NCBI GenBank assembly: GCA_025917655.1
Contig: CP084611.1
Location: 1,488,001-1,552,000, forward strand
Source: Chlorella sorokiniana
Taxonomy: Eukaryota; Chlorophyta; Trebouxiophyceae; Chlorellales; Chlorellaceae
Length of the DNA stretch: 64,000 nt
Direction: 5' to 3'
Of this stretch, positions 31,752 to 43,900 are shown piece after piece; within the stretch, counting starts at the first letter, position 1; the number at the start of each line of letters is the position of its first letter. The position numbers were made by a program, and so were the translations under genes. The notes beneath the pieces were generated by a model. That model did not search any database. It saw nothing but the letters and a program-made list of their open reading frames with translations, and was not told the DNA's origin.

Positions 31752-34203
31752 TTAGTTGCACTCTGACGCCGGCCTGAGCCCCTGCCACCCACAACCGGCC
31801 CTAGAAAGCCTCTGTTCGGCAATGCTGGGACGAGCATTCTTTGATGTTGTGGGTAACGAAACACCTTCTCTATGCTTGAAGCAACCCCAGAAGCCTGGTA
31901 CAGAGCGAGCCTGGTACAGCGAGTTGTACATGCACCAGCTCCACATTAGTAAAGTGGAGCAAGAATGCGCGGCAGGGTCGTTGCCTAGCTGTCTGCACCT
32001 CTCAGCCCTGCCAGCCGCTAGGGACGAGCAGGCAGGAGGCACTTGAGCGTGTACAAGGCTGTGGCCCCGGCTTGGCCCCAGACCCAGCTCCCGGGCTGAG
32101 CTGCTGGCTGGCTCCGCTGACGGTGCCGACACCGAGCGGCGCTGCAGCGGGGCAAGACCCGGGGAAGCGCGCCGCTCCCTGAACGCGGCATGGCTCTCGT
32201 GCAGCGAGCGGCGCACATTGGCGCTTAGGGCGCAAGTGGCAGCAGGCGCCCTCCATCCGCCCTGCCGTCTGGCGCTGAGAGAAGGCCGGCACCCGTGCTA
32301 CTGAGCTTGCCGAGTTCTCACAGCAGGTCTGCAGCGGCTCCACCCAGCAGGCTTCCTTCCGCAGGAGGCCGGCGCCTTTGGCTGCCCGCATCATGCTGCA
32401 CACCATCCTGCCGTAAGACGTGGCCTCCCCGCCGCACCGGGCCACGTGGAGCGATACAAAGGCGCCATGTGCCACCTGCAGAAGGCAGCTTGCTGTTTCC
32501 AAGGATAGCATGCCCGCTGCACTCCTGGGCGCGAGTTCATGCCGCGGGCCCCACCAGGAAGTCGTGCAGCTCCACCAGCCCTGCACCCTGGCTGTCGCGC
32601 AGGCCCGCCTTGAACAGGACGCGCTGCAGCCGGCACTCCAGGGCCTGAAGGGGCGGGCGATTGGGGAGAACGTGGCGGCATGGCGCCGCACATAGGCAGG
32701 GGTGTGTTGGACGGGTACCGGTGCAAGGAGGGCCCACCTCAGCGTCAGCCGTGGCCAGGAGCTGCTGCTGCCTCCACTCGGCGTTCATGATTTCCAGAAG
32801 CAGAGGGCGCCGCCCTGCTTGTATGGCAGGCATGCCTGCTTGCAAAACCCATACACCTTTGCACCCTGTGTGGGCCAAAGGGCGGGTGTCGGAGTTGAGT
32901 GCATCACCAGGCGGTATCGTCCTTTGGAGGGAAGCAAAGTTGTCTGCTGCTCCACTGAAATGCCTCACCCCGGCACAGATGAGCTCCCGGGCTACCCCAT
33001 CCAGCGCAGCACCAACCGTCGCCCATCGCTGCCACAAAATACTGTCGCGGCTGACCTCCCGTTCAAGGCGCTGCGGCAGCCACCCACACCTCAAGGGTTG
33101 GCCAGGTTGAACAGGGCGAGAACCTGACAGCTTGCGCAGGGCATGGGGGCACCTCACCGCCAGGCCTTCCAGGCGAATGTTCAGCTGCGGGGCAAGGCGG
33201 TGGAGGCGCAGAGCCTGCCATAGCAGCGGGACGTTGGCTGCCATGAACTCCAAGGCTTCTGCCACCAGCCTGCCAATGATAGTCCTGCAGGCACCATGGC
33301 GGAATAAGCTCCTCGCCAGCATGGCGCAAACCACCGAGAGCGCAAGGTTGGAGGCTGGCGGTGCACAACTGCGGCAGCGCACTGCATGATGGTCCGCTGC
33401 TCCGCCTCCTCTTCCGTCTCTGGCTCCTTGGCTCCTTTCAGGTTCAGCGAGGCAGACGCCAGCGGGCCGTTGCCCCCGCGGCGCAACGTGGGACAGGAGG
33501 GCAAGCATGCCGGCGGTGGGTGCCGCCAGCAGGAGGGCCTTGAGGGTGGCCCACAGCGCGCCTTTCAGGTCATCTGCGTCTCCACCCATGTAGTGGATGC
33601 CGCTGGACATCAGCTGCCGAAGCGGTGGACAGGATGAGGACTCGGTGTGTGCTTGGCTGCTGCGGAATCGTGCACGATGCAGTGCTGCAGGATGCTGTGC
33701 TGGGCTTGCCTGTCCCAGGAGGCCATCCACGCACACACCAGTGGTGTTGGGTGCACTGTAGACCTGGCCGGGCTCCTCCTCCAACAGAGAGCCGACTTCA
33801 GGCTGCTCAAACAGCCAGCGCAACGCGTCCAGCAGCCCGAAGTAGAGGTCCGGGGGCGGGCGCGGCGCACCTGGGGCGTTGACCAGGTGCAGCATCACCT
33901 CCAAGTCAACCTGCGACAAGCAGCCGGTTGGTTAAAATCTTGCAAGCCATTGCGCCACAGTGATCATACTGGTGCCATAGGCAAACCGTACAACGACGGG
34001 TGCAGGGGTCGGGGGTCGGCGGCAAACCAAGGGCAGTAGCAGCAGGTGCCAGGTGCAGCCTTTGAGGATGCACGCCTCACCTGCTGCAAACACCCAACAA
34101 GGCCACGCAGCAGGGGTGCAGTTTCAGCCTGCACGAGCTGCAGCTCGCTCCCTGCGAGGTGACTGTCCCTGCACGAGGCCAGCTGAGCGCTCAGAACCTC
34201 CAT
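31752..34203 (-). CDS. Unknown alpha-helical protein
   Basis: I do not recognise this protein. The first in-frame Met (34203) starts MEVLSAQLASCRDSHLAG, ending LLRGLVGCLQQ/GTGAGG; an upstream exon is possible, since coding-like sequence (PPPELLAACESRLRQ) precedes the Met. Following exons encode VDLEVMLHLVNAPGAPR with LDALRWLFEQPEVGSLL, DDLKGALWATLKALLL, ALSVVCAMLARSLFRHGACR, LVAEALEFMAANVPLLWQAL, DSILWQRWATVGAALDGV, LQRVLFKAGLRDSQGAGLVE and YGRMVCSMMRAAKGAGLLR. The C-terminus is Ser/Arg-rich (RRSVSAPSAEPASSSARE). The sequence is predicted mostly helical by inspection, without signal peptide or membrane segments. The 3' end is uncertain; codon bias fades near 32,040, well before the in-frame stop at 31752. 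Confidence 0.5.
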
Positions 34204-35024
34204 TTGGCGCAGGCGTGACTCACAGGCTGCCAGGAGCTCTGGCGGGGGCAGCCACGCTGCTTCACAGTCTGAAGACCCGTCTTGTGCAGCATGGTGGCCT
34301 CAACCGTGCTAGAGCAAATCGGAAAGTAGCAGGGCTCCTATACAAGTACTGTTGGACAGGCGGAACAAGCTTGGAAAGTCACCAGCCCGGTGTGCCTTCC
34401 TGCCAATGTGTTGTCCAGCGTTCAAATTCATGTCAGCCCAGCACATAGTGTCCCATTCATCACACGTTCAGCATCATTGTTCATCAGCTCACAGAGCCAT
34501 CTGTCCCCCGTTCAGGTTTGACCGCGGTACATCTGTTGAAACTGACGCGTTTGCAGAAGCGGGAAAATACAGTTCGGTTGCATGGCGCAAAGACTCGGAG
34601 TGAAGATTGGTGGAGAGATTGTCATGAGCAGAACGAGGAAAAGCAGTAGGGACTGGCAACAGGGCCTGCACTATGAAATGAAGCCCTGAGAACAGGGCAT
34701 AGGAGCTGAAACTTCAAAAGGCATGGCAGGGGCCATACACGGGGAGCGGCACAGGCAGGTGCACCAGCGAGCGAAAATGTGCAGTGTTGCGTGTAGCAAG
34801 GTATGACCTCCAGAGCGTCATGCAGGAACCAAATTCACTGCTTGGCGGCCCGGTGGCTGCCGCATGGGAGCTTTTGAGATGCCTAGGGAGCACATGCTGC
34901 TGCATGGCTGCCCCGGCCGCCACGGCCGGCTGTATCAGCCCCTAGAGAGCACATGCTGCTGCATGGCTGCCCTGGCCGCCGCGGCCGGCTGTGTCAGCCA
35001 GATATGCGAGGTGCAGCACAGCGC
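34204..35024. other. Intergenic stretch with a 59-bp duplication
   Basis: No gene is supported. It contains the 3' flank of the phosphate transporter gene, the 5' flank of the unknown helical-protein gene, and a two-copy tandem repeat annotated separately. Confidence 0.45.
34882..34999. repeat. 59-bp tandem duplication
   Basis: Two adjacent copies of about 59 nt (34882-34940 and 34941-34999), sharing GAGCACATGCTGCTGCATGG and a palindromic GGCCGCCACGGCCGG core in which a few bases differ. The second copy ends just 25 nt downstream of the phosphate transporter stop, so it lies in that gene's 3' UTR. Confidence 0.8.
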
Positions 35025-37413
35025 TCAATCAAACACACGCTCGCCGGTGGCAAACAGGTTCCACACCACGGTGCCGACGAGGTAGAGCGCGACAGCCACC
35101 GCCCAGACCTGCGTGGTTGCGGTGGGGGCACACCGCAGCTAGTGAGCGCAGGGACGAGGCTGCCCCGCGGGCACAAGACAGCCTGGGCTCGGCGCTGTTG
35201 ATGGCACAACCAGGCCCTGGCGTGCCATACGTTTACGCATGCCCCCCTTGCGGCTCGCCTGCTTCCAGGAGCCGGTCTGCAGGATGAGGCCCGTGGCGGC
35301 GGTGCCCAGCACGCCTGCCAGCACGCCCGCGGTGTTGCTGAGGCCCAGCAGCACGCCCGCGTAGCGCGGCCCGATGTCGGCGTGGTTGCTGTACAGGCCA
35401 GACTGGGAGAAGGCGTCCAGGCCCTGCGCCGCCATCATGCAGCCCACCGCGCCCGTGACCGTGGTGATGCCCCCAGGCGGGTCAGGAAGAAGGCGGGGCC
35501 CAGGAAGCCAATCTGCGGGCGCAGCATCACAGCAGCGATGGTGAGAGTGGCGGGGTCGCGCACAGCGGCGTGCGCAGCGGCGGAGCGATCTGCCAGCCCG
35601 CCGACACGCGCGGCGCCCTCGCCGCGCGGCCGCAGCCGCTGCCGCCGCCGCGCACCGTCTGCATGATCTTGCGCACTGCCGTGACCGACAGCCCGCGCTC
35701 CACCAGGGTGTCTGCGATCCAGCCCCCACGTTGGCTGAGATGGCCATGGTGATCCAGGGCAGCACGGAGAAGAAGCCGCTGCTCTTCAGGTCCAGCCCCA
35801 GCACCTGGGTGTGCATGGGTGGGTGGGTGGAGGGGGGATCGGGTCGTTACAGCCTGCGACCGGTACACGCCCGTGCCCGCCCCAGGCTGCAGGAGGGTGC
35901 GCCGTGCAGCGGCACGCACCGCAGCGATTGGGCACGCACGCCATCGCCACCCCCCACCCCTTGCACGCGCACCTGGTTGTAGTAGGTGGGCATCCAGGTG
36001 AGTAGGATGAAGGTGCCCCAGTTGTGGCAGAAGTGGCTGACGATGAGGGCCCAGGTGGCGGGCTTGGAGAGCAGCAGGCGCCAGGGGATGGAGGTGAGGG
36101 GGCGGCGGCGGCGGTGTTGCGCGTGATGTAGCGCAGCTCGCTGTCGTCGATGCGGGGTCCAGGGAGGGGGCGGGGGCCGCCTGGCGCTGCCACCACGCAA
36201 ACCACAGCAGGCCGGCGGCGCCAAAGACGTAGAAGACGGAGGCCCAGCCCCAGGAGGAGATCATCTGCGGCGACAGCGCCAGCCCCAGCATGCTGCCGGT
36301 GTACATGCCGCTGTACACCAGCGACAGGGAGCGGCTGCGCTCCCGCACAGGCACCCACCTGCGCGGGGGAGCCAAGGAGAGGGAGGGGGGTTGAGGGCGA
36401 CGCACAAGGGGCGGAAGGCACAGAGCAAGGCCGTGCAGGCAGGAGCGGCTTGCGGCGATGCATGGCGCCCTCGCCCCGCTCCTGCTGCTCGCTGTCACGC
36501 AGCCCGGCACCCACACGCTGGCTGCCGCCGCGCTGCGCAGCAGTGCAGGTGTGCCAGGCAGCGCAGCGCGCCGCGCTGCGCAGCCGCGCCTCACTTTGAC
36601 AGCAGGTTGTTCATGGCGGGCATGGCCACCCCCCCCGATGCCCATGCACGCCCGCGCCGCCAGCAGCACCGGCAGGCTGGTGCGCGCGGCGATGGGGGTG
36701 GCCATGGTGGCCAGGCTCCACCACACCACGCCAAAGCCCAGCACGCGCTTGCCGCCAAAGCGGTCGGCCCACACGCCGCCGGCCACCTGGGTGAGCAGGT
36801 AGCCCCAGAAGAAGGAGGACTGCACCAGCCCGATGGTGGTGCTGCTCCACCCGTACTGCTGGCTGATGGGCAGGATGGCGATGGACATGTTGACGCGGTC
36901 CATGTTGCACAGCAGGAAGGCCACAAAGCACATGGCCAGGATGGTCCAGCGCCGCTTCCAGCCGGGCTTCTCCCGAGCCCTGCTGCCGCTGCTGCTGCCG
37001 CCGCTGCTGCTGCCGCCGCTCAGCTGCCCGCTGAACGAGGCGCCGCCGTCGAAGCTGCCGCTCAGGGCGGCCTCGCCGCCCCGTCGCCGCCGGGCGACAC
37101 AAACGTGGCGTGCGGCGGCGCCGGGGGCGTGACGTGGCACACGATGGCAGCCGCTGCATCGCTGCAGGCGAAGCGCGGCAACAGGAGGCAGTTCAATCGC
37201 AGCCGTGCAGAGTTTCAGGGTCGCAGGATGTGTGAGCAGGGGCAGGCGAGAGCAAGGGCGCCTGGCGGCGCCAAGAGCCCCTACCTGTGGCGGCACCTGC
37301 ACCATCAGCCCAGCCGGCGGCTGGTGGGCCATCCTATGCCCCGCTCCCACGCGGCGCCCAAGCAGCCTGCGACATGCCATCAGGGCCCAGATGGAAGGCT
37401 TCAGGCTCCGCAA
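35025..37413 (-). CDS. Plastid anion (phosphate) transporter, PHT4/ANTR family
   Basis: A major-facilitator transporter of the SLC17-related PHT4 group, which moves inorganic phosphate across plastid or other membranes with Na+ or H+. The N-terminal 130 or so residues are basic and Ser/Gly-rich, consistent with a transit peptide. Then come KRRWTILAMCFVAFLLCNMD and RVNMSIAILPISQQYGWSS, FFWGYLLTQVAGGVWADRF, GKRVLGFGVVWWSLATM and ACMGIGGG with AMPAMNNLLSK. Later exons encode RERSRSLSLVYSGMYTGSM, WGWASVFYVFGAAGLLWF, FCHNWGTFILLTWMPTYYNQ, FFSVLPWITMAISANVGG, NTAGVLAGVLGTAATG and VWAVAVALYLVGTVVWNLF. The protein ends GERVFD with TGA at 35025-35027. The core is near-diagnostic for the family. Small frame jumps occur near 36,100. 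Confidence 0.88.
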
Positions 37414-38567
37414 CGCTGGCGCATTTGCGGCTTATCTGGGCACGCCTGCCGCCCCACTTGCCTGCTACAGATAGCGCCGGGGCCCTCAGTGCGACGACTG
37501 CTAACACCAAATTGCATCCCTAGATGGGCGGGCGCGGCGACAGCCCGCATTCCGGCCGCGCAAGCCCCCAAACCGCTTCCGCCACTGGCTGCAGCTCAGC
37601 TATCGCTGCGATTGGTATCACAAATGGCCGCTGGACGTGTTCAAGCAGAAAATCAATGATGATGTGCGCCTCGAACGCTTCTCTGCCACCCGCAGAAATG
37701 CGCAGTTACAACAGGGGCTGCACATTCTACCCTGAATACGCATTCCCCACCCTTTCCCCAGCGATCGGCACTCAGACCGGGAGTTTTTCGCCCGTGCGAG
37801 CTCTGGGCAGCAAGGGTGCACCACTGCCAGACAACCCTTGCCGAACTTCTGAGCTTATAGGGAGCCTTCGGTAGGTCTTGCTTGTCGACGTGTTTCACGG
37901 ATACTTCAGGTGTGTCGGCGCTATTCTGCAGTTCGGTGGTCCCCCGGCGCGCTGAGCGGGGCGGTTGGCGGTATGGGTCCCAGCTCTTCGCAGGGCCCCG
38001 CATTTTGCAGGCACCCTTGGATCGGCACCATGCTGACCCTCACCGCGGGTGCTGTGGGTTGTGCTGCCTGGGCTGGTGCAAGTCCAGGGCAATGCAGCGC
38101 TTGCTTGCCCGGCTGCTCGTGGCTGGCGGCGTGAGCTCGCCCTGCCGCCTTCGATTTGCTGCCGGGCTCCCTGGGGCTGGCTGCCCGGCCAGGGGCACAT
38201 GCACAACTCCTCCTGCCTGCCTGGCAGATCAGTTGGGAGGTCTGGGATCTGTGCGCATCCGGCGGGCGCCGGTGAGGCGCGGGGCCGGCATGCTGGCGAG
38301 AGCACGACAGCAGCGAGGGTGCGTTGGGATGCCTGTGTACCCTGCACCACTTCGAGCCACTCTCTGATTTGTTGCAAGTTCAGAGTACGGACCTTTCTGG
38401 GGCCACTGAGCGACGCACTAGGCTCCATTGCGCACAGTGGTGCATGCGCGGGCCCACACCGCATGATGCTTGCACAGTGAGCTGTACAGCGGACGCTGTG
38501 CAGCACAGAACAGTTGACAACAAGTGCGGGCGCAGGCAACCTGCGCATGTCAGGCCGGTCTGTTCTG
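37414..38567. other. Intergenic stretch of 1.15 kb
   Basis: No gene is supported. It holds the promoter side of the phosphate transporter and the 3' flank of the AP2/CW gene, both on the minus strand. Base composition is more mixed than in flanking exons. Confidence 0.4.
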
Positions 38568-40488
38568 TCAGTCTATCACAAGCACCTCCTGTTCACTGTC
38601 GGGTAGGATCGGCTTAGGGCTGGGCGCTGGGGCGGCAGCGTGCCCCGTCGCGTGCGGAGCCTGCTGTGCACGCTGTGCCTGCTGTACCTGCTGGCCTGCC
38701 TGCTGGCCGCTCCCGTGCTGCTCCCGGGCCGCCTCCTGCGCCTTCCTCACCCCAACCGCCATCTCCATCACGCGCGCATGGCTGGCGGCCGCCGCAGCAC
38801 GCAGCGCCATGGCCTGCCACTGCAGAACCGTTTTGACCGGCATGAGCACTGGGGGCCGAAGACGTGAAGCCCAAGTCCGAGCGGTCTGTGCGGGGCGGGC
38901 AGCGCCGCTGAGCTGTTGCCCCGCTGGCGATTGCTGCACGCAGCGCCGGCGGTGACGCCGCCCGCGCCCGCCGGCGCCCGGCGCGGCAGGCAGGTCGGAG
39001 CCTTGTGCGGCGAGGCGCACAGGCCCGTCGAGGCGCCGCCGCTTGGTTCCCTCTGCTCCGGGTGCTGCGGCGTTATCGCTGGGTGTGCGCTGTGCCGGGG
39101 CCTGGGCGCAGGTGGGTCAAGGGCAGCAGCAGGGGGCCTGCGCAAGCAGGCGCCCGCCCAACCTCGTCATCTCGCCCTTCTGTGCGCTGCTGCAATGGCT
39201 GTGCGTCGAGCCCGCCGCCCGTTCCCTCCTGCCACACCTCGTCGCATGCACAGCCGTGCATGCTGCCGCAGCCGTCGCATGGCGACATGCACCTATAGCG
39301 CCATTGCTGGCCGTCTGTCTGCGCAAACTCCCAGCAGCGTCCCGGCTTGTGCTGCAAGAGGGTGCGGAGTCCAATGCCAAAGTTGACAGCCTGATTTCAG
39401 GAGCACACAAAGCGCCAGCAGCCTCCACCCAGCTGCCTGGATGTCCCCGTGCAGAGGCGGGCTGGATTCGGGTGGATCCTTGCCTGGTAGGCCTCGTAGC
39501 AGGCGCGCGACACAATGCGCCACTTCTGGCATGCGGGGGCATCGCATCGCAGCCAGTGCAGGACGTCCTCCCGGCCCTCCGTGCCCCCACCACGCCGCTC
39601 TGGCGCATCAACGGCAGCCTGGGGCGCGTCATTGCCAGGCACTGCACGCAGCTGAGGCTGCTGCTGCTGCCGGGTTTGGCTGCTCGGCAGGCAGCCGGCA
39701 GCTGCGTTGGCGGCCGGGAGCGTCCCGAGTCCTGCTGGGGAAGCCTGCATCTGAGTCAGCTGAGTGCTGTGAGAGCCGACGCCGCATGGCTGAAGCCCCA
39801 TGCCCAGGCTTGGCTCGTGGGCGGTGGCCAGCCCGCTCACGCTGCCGTCTGCTGCATGGTCGCCACCGTGGGCCCCTGCAGCCGCTGCGCACTCGTCTCC
39901 AAGAAGTCGGGAGTCACACGCTGTGCCTCAACCTGCGCCGCGCCAGCGCTCAGCTTCAGCGCCGCACTGGCTGCACCCTCGGCCGCATCATCCGCATCGC
40001 GCGGCATCTGTTTGCCAGCAGAGCCGCTGTCGCCCGTGTGCCCGACAAAGTGGCTGGCGAGGCCGGCCGCCAGCAGCCTGCATGCCTGCTCCAGGGAGCA
40101 GTCGGCGCCCATCAGTGGCTGCCAGGCGGCGTGCCGCCGGTAGTCGGCGGCGGGGCGGTGCAGCTTCAAGCCCTCGATGGGCTGCCCGTGCTCCCTCACG
40201 ATCTGCAGCCCACAGGGCGTGCATGGTCACAGGGCAGGTTGCAGCCTTCAACAAGGAAGGCCGTGGCCTGGGTTTCAAAGCAGGCGCGGCTCCTGCTGGT
40301 GCCCAGGCCCCCACCTTGATCTTGGCCAGGTCATAGGCGGCCTCTGCAGCGGCACGGCTGCTGTGCAGGCCCAGAGGCACCAGCCCCTCGAACTTGAGCA
40401 GGGGCCTCCAGCTTGCCGGCCCTGCCTGCACCACCTTGCCCCGAGGCCTGCCATGTTCGGCCTGCTGCATGGGGGCTTGCAACGCCAC
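38568..40488 (-). CDS. Gene C: AP2-like and CW-type zinc finger protein
   Basis: Start 40488 gives MALQAPMQQAEHGRPRGK, then KFEGLVPLGLHSSRAAAEAA and YDLAKIK, which match the second half of an AP2-like fold (LG-x-x-x-x-x-x-AAEAAYD). After an intron come VREHGQPIEGLKLHRPAADY and a helical segment (LEQACRLLAAGLASHFV). A CW-type finger follows, with HWLRCDAPACQKWRIV (W-x-x-C-D-x-x-x-C-x-K-W-R) and GCWRFVC. A second Cys cluster reads WRYRCMSPCDGCGSMHGCAC. CW fingers in other proteins read histone H3 K4 methylation. The C-terminus is helical (ALRAAAAASHARVMEMAVG) with a Gln-rich tail ending EQEVLVID. It lies 443 nt downstream of gene B on the same strand, and the AP2-like element links it to genes A and B. 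Confidence 0.6.
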
Positions 40489-40902
40489 AGGCCGCCTCAG
40501 GACGAGGCTGCCTTCAAGACATGGCGTTCAAGACATGGCGTCGACGTGCGCTGAGCGCTGAGATCTGTGTAGTCCAGAAGCAGATTGACACAACTGTACA
40601 TATGTGACCATGCCTTCCCAGGGCCAAGACTTTGAAGATGTTGTAAGCGCAAACACTGGATTGTGACGAGTGGCAACCAGCTAGACAGTGCTAGAAGGAA
40701 CAAGAGAGCAAGCAGCCGGGAGAGACAGACGCAGCCGACAAGGTTTCGCTGCGCTGGGATAAGAGTGGTCATCGTCACTTTGACAAGGGCTTGGCGCAGC
40801 CCTGCCCAAGAGCACAGAGTGCAAGAACAAGATTGCAAAGGAAGGCAGCAGGGCCAGGCTGCGCGGCTGCCGCCGGTGCAGGGGGCGGGCGCCGGGGCCA
40901 CC

Positions 40903-40928
40903 CGCGGGGGTGGGGGTGGGGGTGGGGG
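40903..40928 (+). other. G-rich tract capable of forming a G-quadruplex
   Basis: Four runs of five G separated by single T or C bases on the plus strand, immediately downstream of the minus-strand gene B stop. The transcript carries the complementary C-rich sequence, so any quadruplex would form in DNA rather than in the gene B mRNA. Confidence 0.6.
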
Positions 40929-40930
40929 CG

Positions 40931-43900
40931 CTACGTGGGTGGCCCCTGGGGCTTGGGCGCCTGCTTCATGAAGGCGCCCTGCAGGAAGCGCACCAGCTTG
41001 GCGTACTCACGCCGTGCCAGCAGCTTGCGGCAGATGCGAGCCTGCGGTGGCAGGGGAATGTTGGGGGGGGTCACTGGTGGTTTTTTCGGCGGGGGGTGTT
41101 TCGGGGGCATCGGTGGAGCAGCGCATCGGGCGCCTCTCGTGCTGGCCAGCAGGGCAAGGGCGGCGGGGCGGGGGGTCAGGCAGGGGCTGGCATGGGGAGG
41201 TGCAGCGCCGCCTCACCCTGTCCTGCTGCTGCTGCTCCTTCAGGTCGTCCCAGGTGACCAGCAGCGCGCTGAGCAGGTCGTCGGTGAGGCCCGCCGCCGC
41301 CGCCGCCCCATCCTCCAGGTGCGCATCCCACAGCAGGTCCCACACAGCGCCCACGTCGGCGGCGCCGCCGCTGGCGTGCGTGGCGTCAAAGCCGCTGCCG
41401 GGGCGGCCGCCGAGGCCGGCGTCACGCCCAGTACTGCTGCCGCAGCGGCGGCGGGGCGAGGCCGTGCCAGGGGCCCCAGGCGGCCATGCCCGCCAGAGCG
41501 GGCGCATCAGGGGGTCGCCGTGGAGGGGCGCTGTCAGGGCGCGGGGTGCACCCGCTGCTGGCGCCACGGCCGGCGGGAGCGCGGGCGCTTGGGGCAGGGC
41601 CATCGCCTGGGTCGCAGGGGGCGGCGCGGCGGCGGGTGCGCTTCAACAGCGGCCGCTTCTGTCACAACCGCTGGCGCCGCTGGCGATGCACCTAGCGCCG
41701 CTAACGATGCAGCTAGCGCGGCTGGCGCGGCCGCCGAGGCTAGCCCGGCGAGGGAGGTGGGGCGCGGGATGGACGACGCCTCCTGTTCAGGTGCGACAAA
41801 GGGAGCTGCCTGAGCAAACAGGCGCTGCGCCACCGGGGCGCCGCCCCGCCCTGGGCCCTCGTGGGCTGCTGCGCGCCTGTGCCTCCGGCGGCTGCTCCTC
41901 GGCGCTGGCGGCGACGCTGGCAGGGCCCTGCGCAAGGGCAGCCGCCGCAGCAGCAGCGGGGGGCTGTGCTGCCACGTCCTCCAGCTGCTCCAGGGGCGCG
42001 GCTGGTGCGCCGGCAGCTGCTGCGTCAGCCGCCGCCTCCTCGCCCTGGGGTCCTTCGGGCGCTTCGCCAGCTGGCGCTGCGGCGGTTGCCTCCACCACTT
42101 CTGCTGCTGCTTCCTCTGCCTGATGCCCGCCTGGCGCAGCCTGCTCCTCCTGGCTGGCCCCGGCGCCCCCTGCGACACGCCAGCAGCCTCCTGCCCAAGG
42201 TCAGCGCTGGCCGCCGGCTGCCGGTCAGTCGCAGCCTGCTGAGCCTGCTCCACCTCGCCAGCCCCTCGCCACCGCCAGCTGCCTCCTGCTCCGTCTGAGG
42301 GGCAGCCTGCTCCGGCTCCGGCACTGGCGGCTCCGGCAGCCCAGCCTCGGGCGGCGCCGGCTCCTCGGCCTCGGCCCGGCCCTCCTGCGGTGCAGGCTGC
42401 TGCTGCTCTGCCAGTGCAGGTGTCGCCCGCGAGCGGGCGTCACGCCCATCGCTGCCGCCACCGTTTCCATGGCCTGCCGCCGCGCCTGCTCGGCCGGCAC
42501 GCCGCGCGGCAGCAGCGCGGCCACCAGCACGGGCAGTTTGACGCGCTTGGAACGAGGCGCCACGCGCTGCAGCAGCACGCAGTCCCCCTCCTCAGCCCCC
42601 AGCTCGGCAAACAGCCCTGCGCGGGAGGGGCAGGGGGGTAGCGGTCGCAAGGGTGGGGTGGCAGCAGCCTCCCAGGCTGCAGAGGCACGCCCACGCACGG
42701 CAGCCACGCAGTGCTGGGGTACGATTGCGGCAGGGCTGGGCGTGGGGGCCAGAAGGCAGCAGGCGCACTCTCGGCCTCCAGCGCCCTCGATCTCTGGTCC
42801 GCCAGCGCGGCCTTCCACTCCTCGTGGCTGGTGCCGCCGTGCAGGGCAGCGCACAGATACACGGTGCCAGAGGGTACGCCCATGAGCTCTTCAGCCATCG
42901 AGGCTGCACCGGGCAGGCAGCAGCGGGTGGAGGAAGTGGGGACGCCAACACAGATGCATTGTACAGCACAACGCCGCACGCTGGAGCGCCTGTGGGTTGT
43001 GGCAGCCTGTACCTGGCAGCACCAGCTGGCCTCTGCGAATGCACGCCCCGTTGATTTCCACACTCATGGCTGCGGGGTGGAGGGGGCAGGGAACAGCTGT
43101 TTGAGAGCCGCCAGCCGGGCATCTTGAGTTGGTGTGATGCAACAACACGATCGGTGAGGCAGCCGGCGCATGGGCAGCCTGAGGCGAGGCTCACCCGAAC
43201 GCTCCACATTGGCCCAGTAGCACAACCCGCCGTGGCGACCCCTCTTCCCAGGGCCGGCCAGCAGACCCTCCGCCTGTTCAGCCGCTGCATCGGCGCTAAT
43301 GCCTTCCGCCTGCTCAGCCGCTGCCTCGGCGCTGGGCTGGACTACGTGCCGCTCCGGCTGCTGCAGCTCGGCAGCCTGGGCCCCCTCGGCCCCCTCGGCC
43401 ACGGAGTGCAGCGGCTGCCTGCGCTTGCGCCCTGCCGCCTGCGGCGGCTCATCCCCGGCTTCAGCCCCCGCGTCCATCCCCGCCGGGAGGGCTCACCGGC
43501 TGGGCCGGTAGTGGCCCTGCGTCAGCCGTGTCGCGCTTGGCGCGCATGCTGCGGGTAGGAGGCCCCGCCTGCTCATGGTCTAAGGGCTCAGCTGCTGCGT
43601 GCCGCTGCGCGCGCTGGCGCTTGCTGCCCCTGGCCGCCTCGGCAGCAAGCTCTGTGGCCGCTGCCTCCTCGGCCTGCTCTTGCTGACGCTTGCCCCTTGC
43701 CTGCCGCCCCTTGCGCTGCTGCGGGAGGACGGCAGGGCAGCCTCGCGCTCCTCTGCGGGCTCAGCAGAGTTGCCGTCGCTGGCCTGCCCGCCAGCCGCAT
43801 GCCGCGCCTCCGCTGCCGATGCTCCTCCTGCCTCAGCCCCCGCCTGCTCCTGCGCCTCCTCTGCCGATGCTCCTCCTGCCTCCGCCCCCGCCTGCTGCTG

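Noticed and set aside
40497-40901. Minus-strand frame between genes B and C with a hydrophobic stretch
   Set aside because: It falls in the short spacer between two genes, lacks biased codons, and is better explained as 5' flank of gene C and 3' UTR of gene B.
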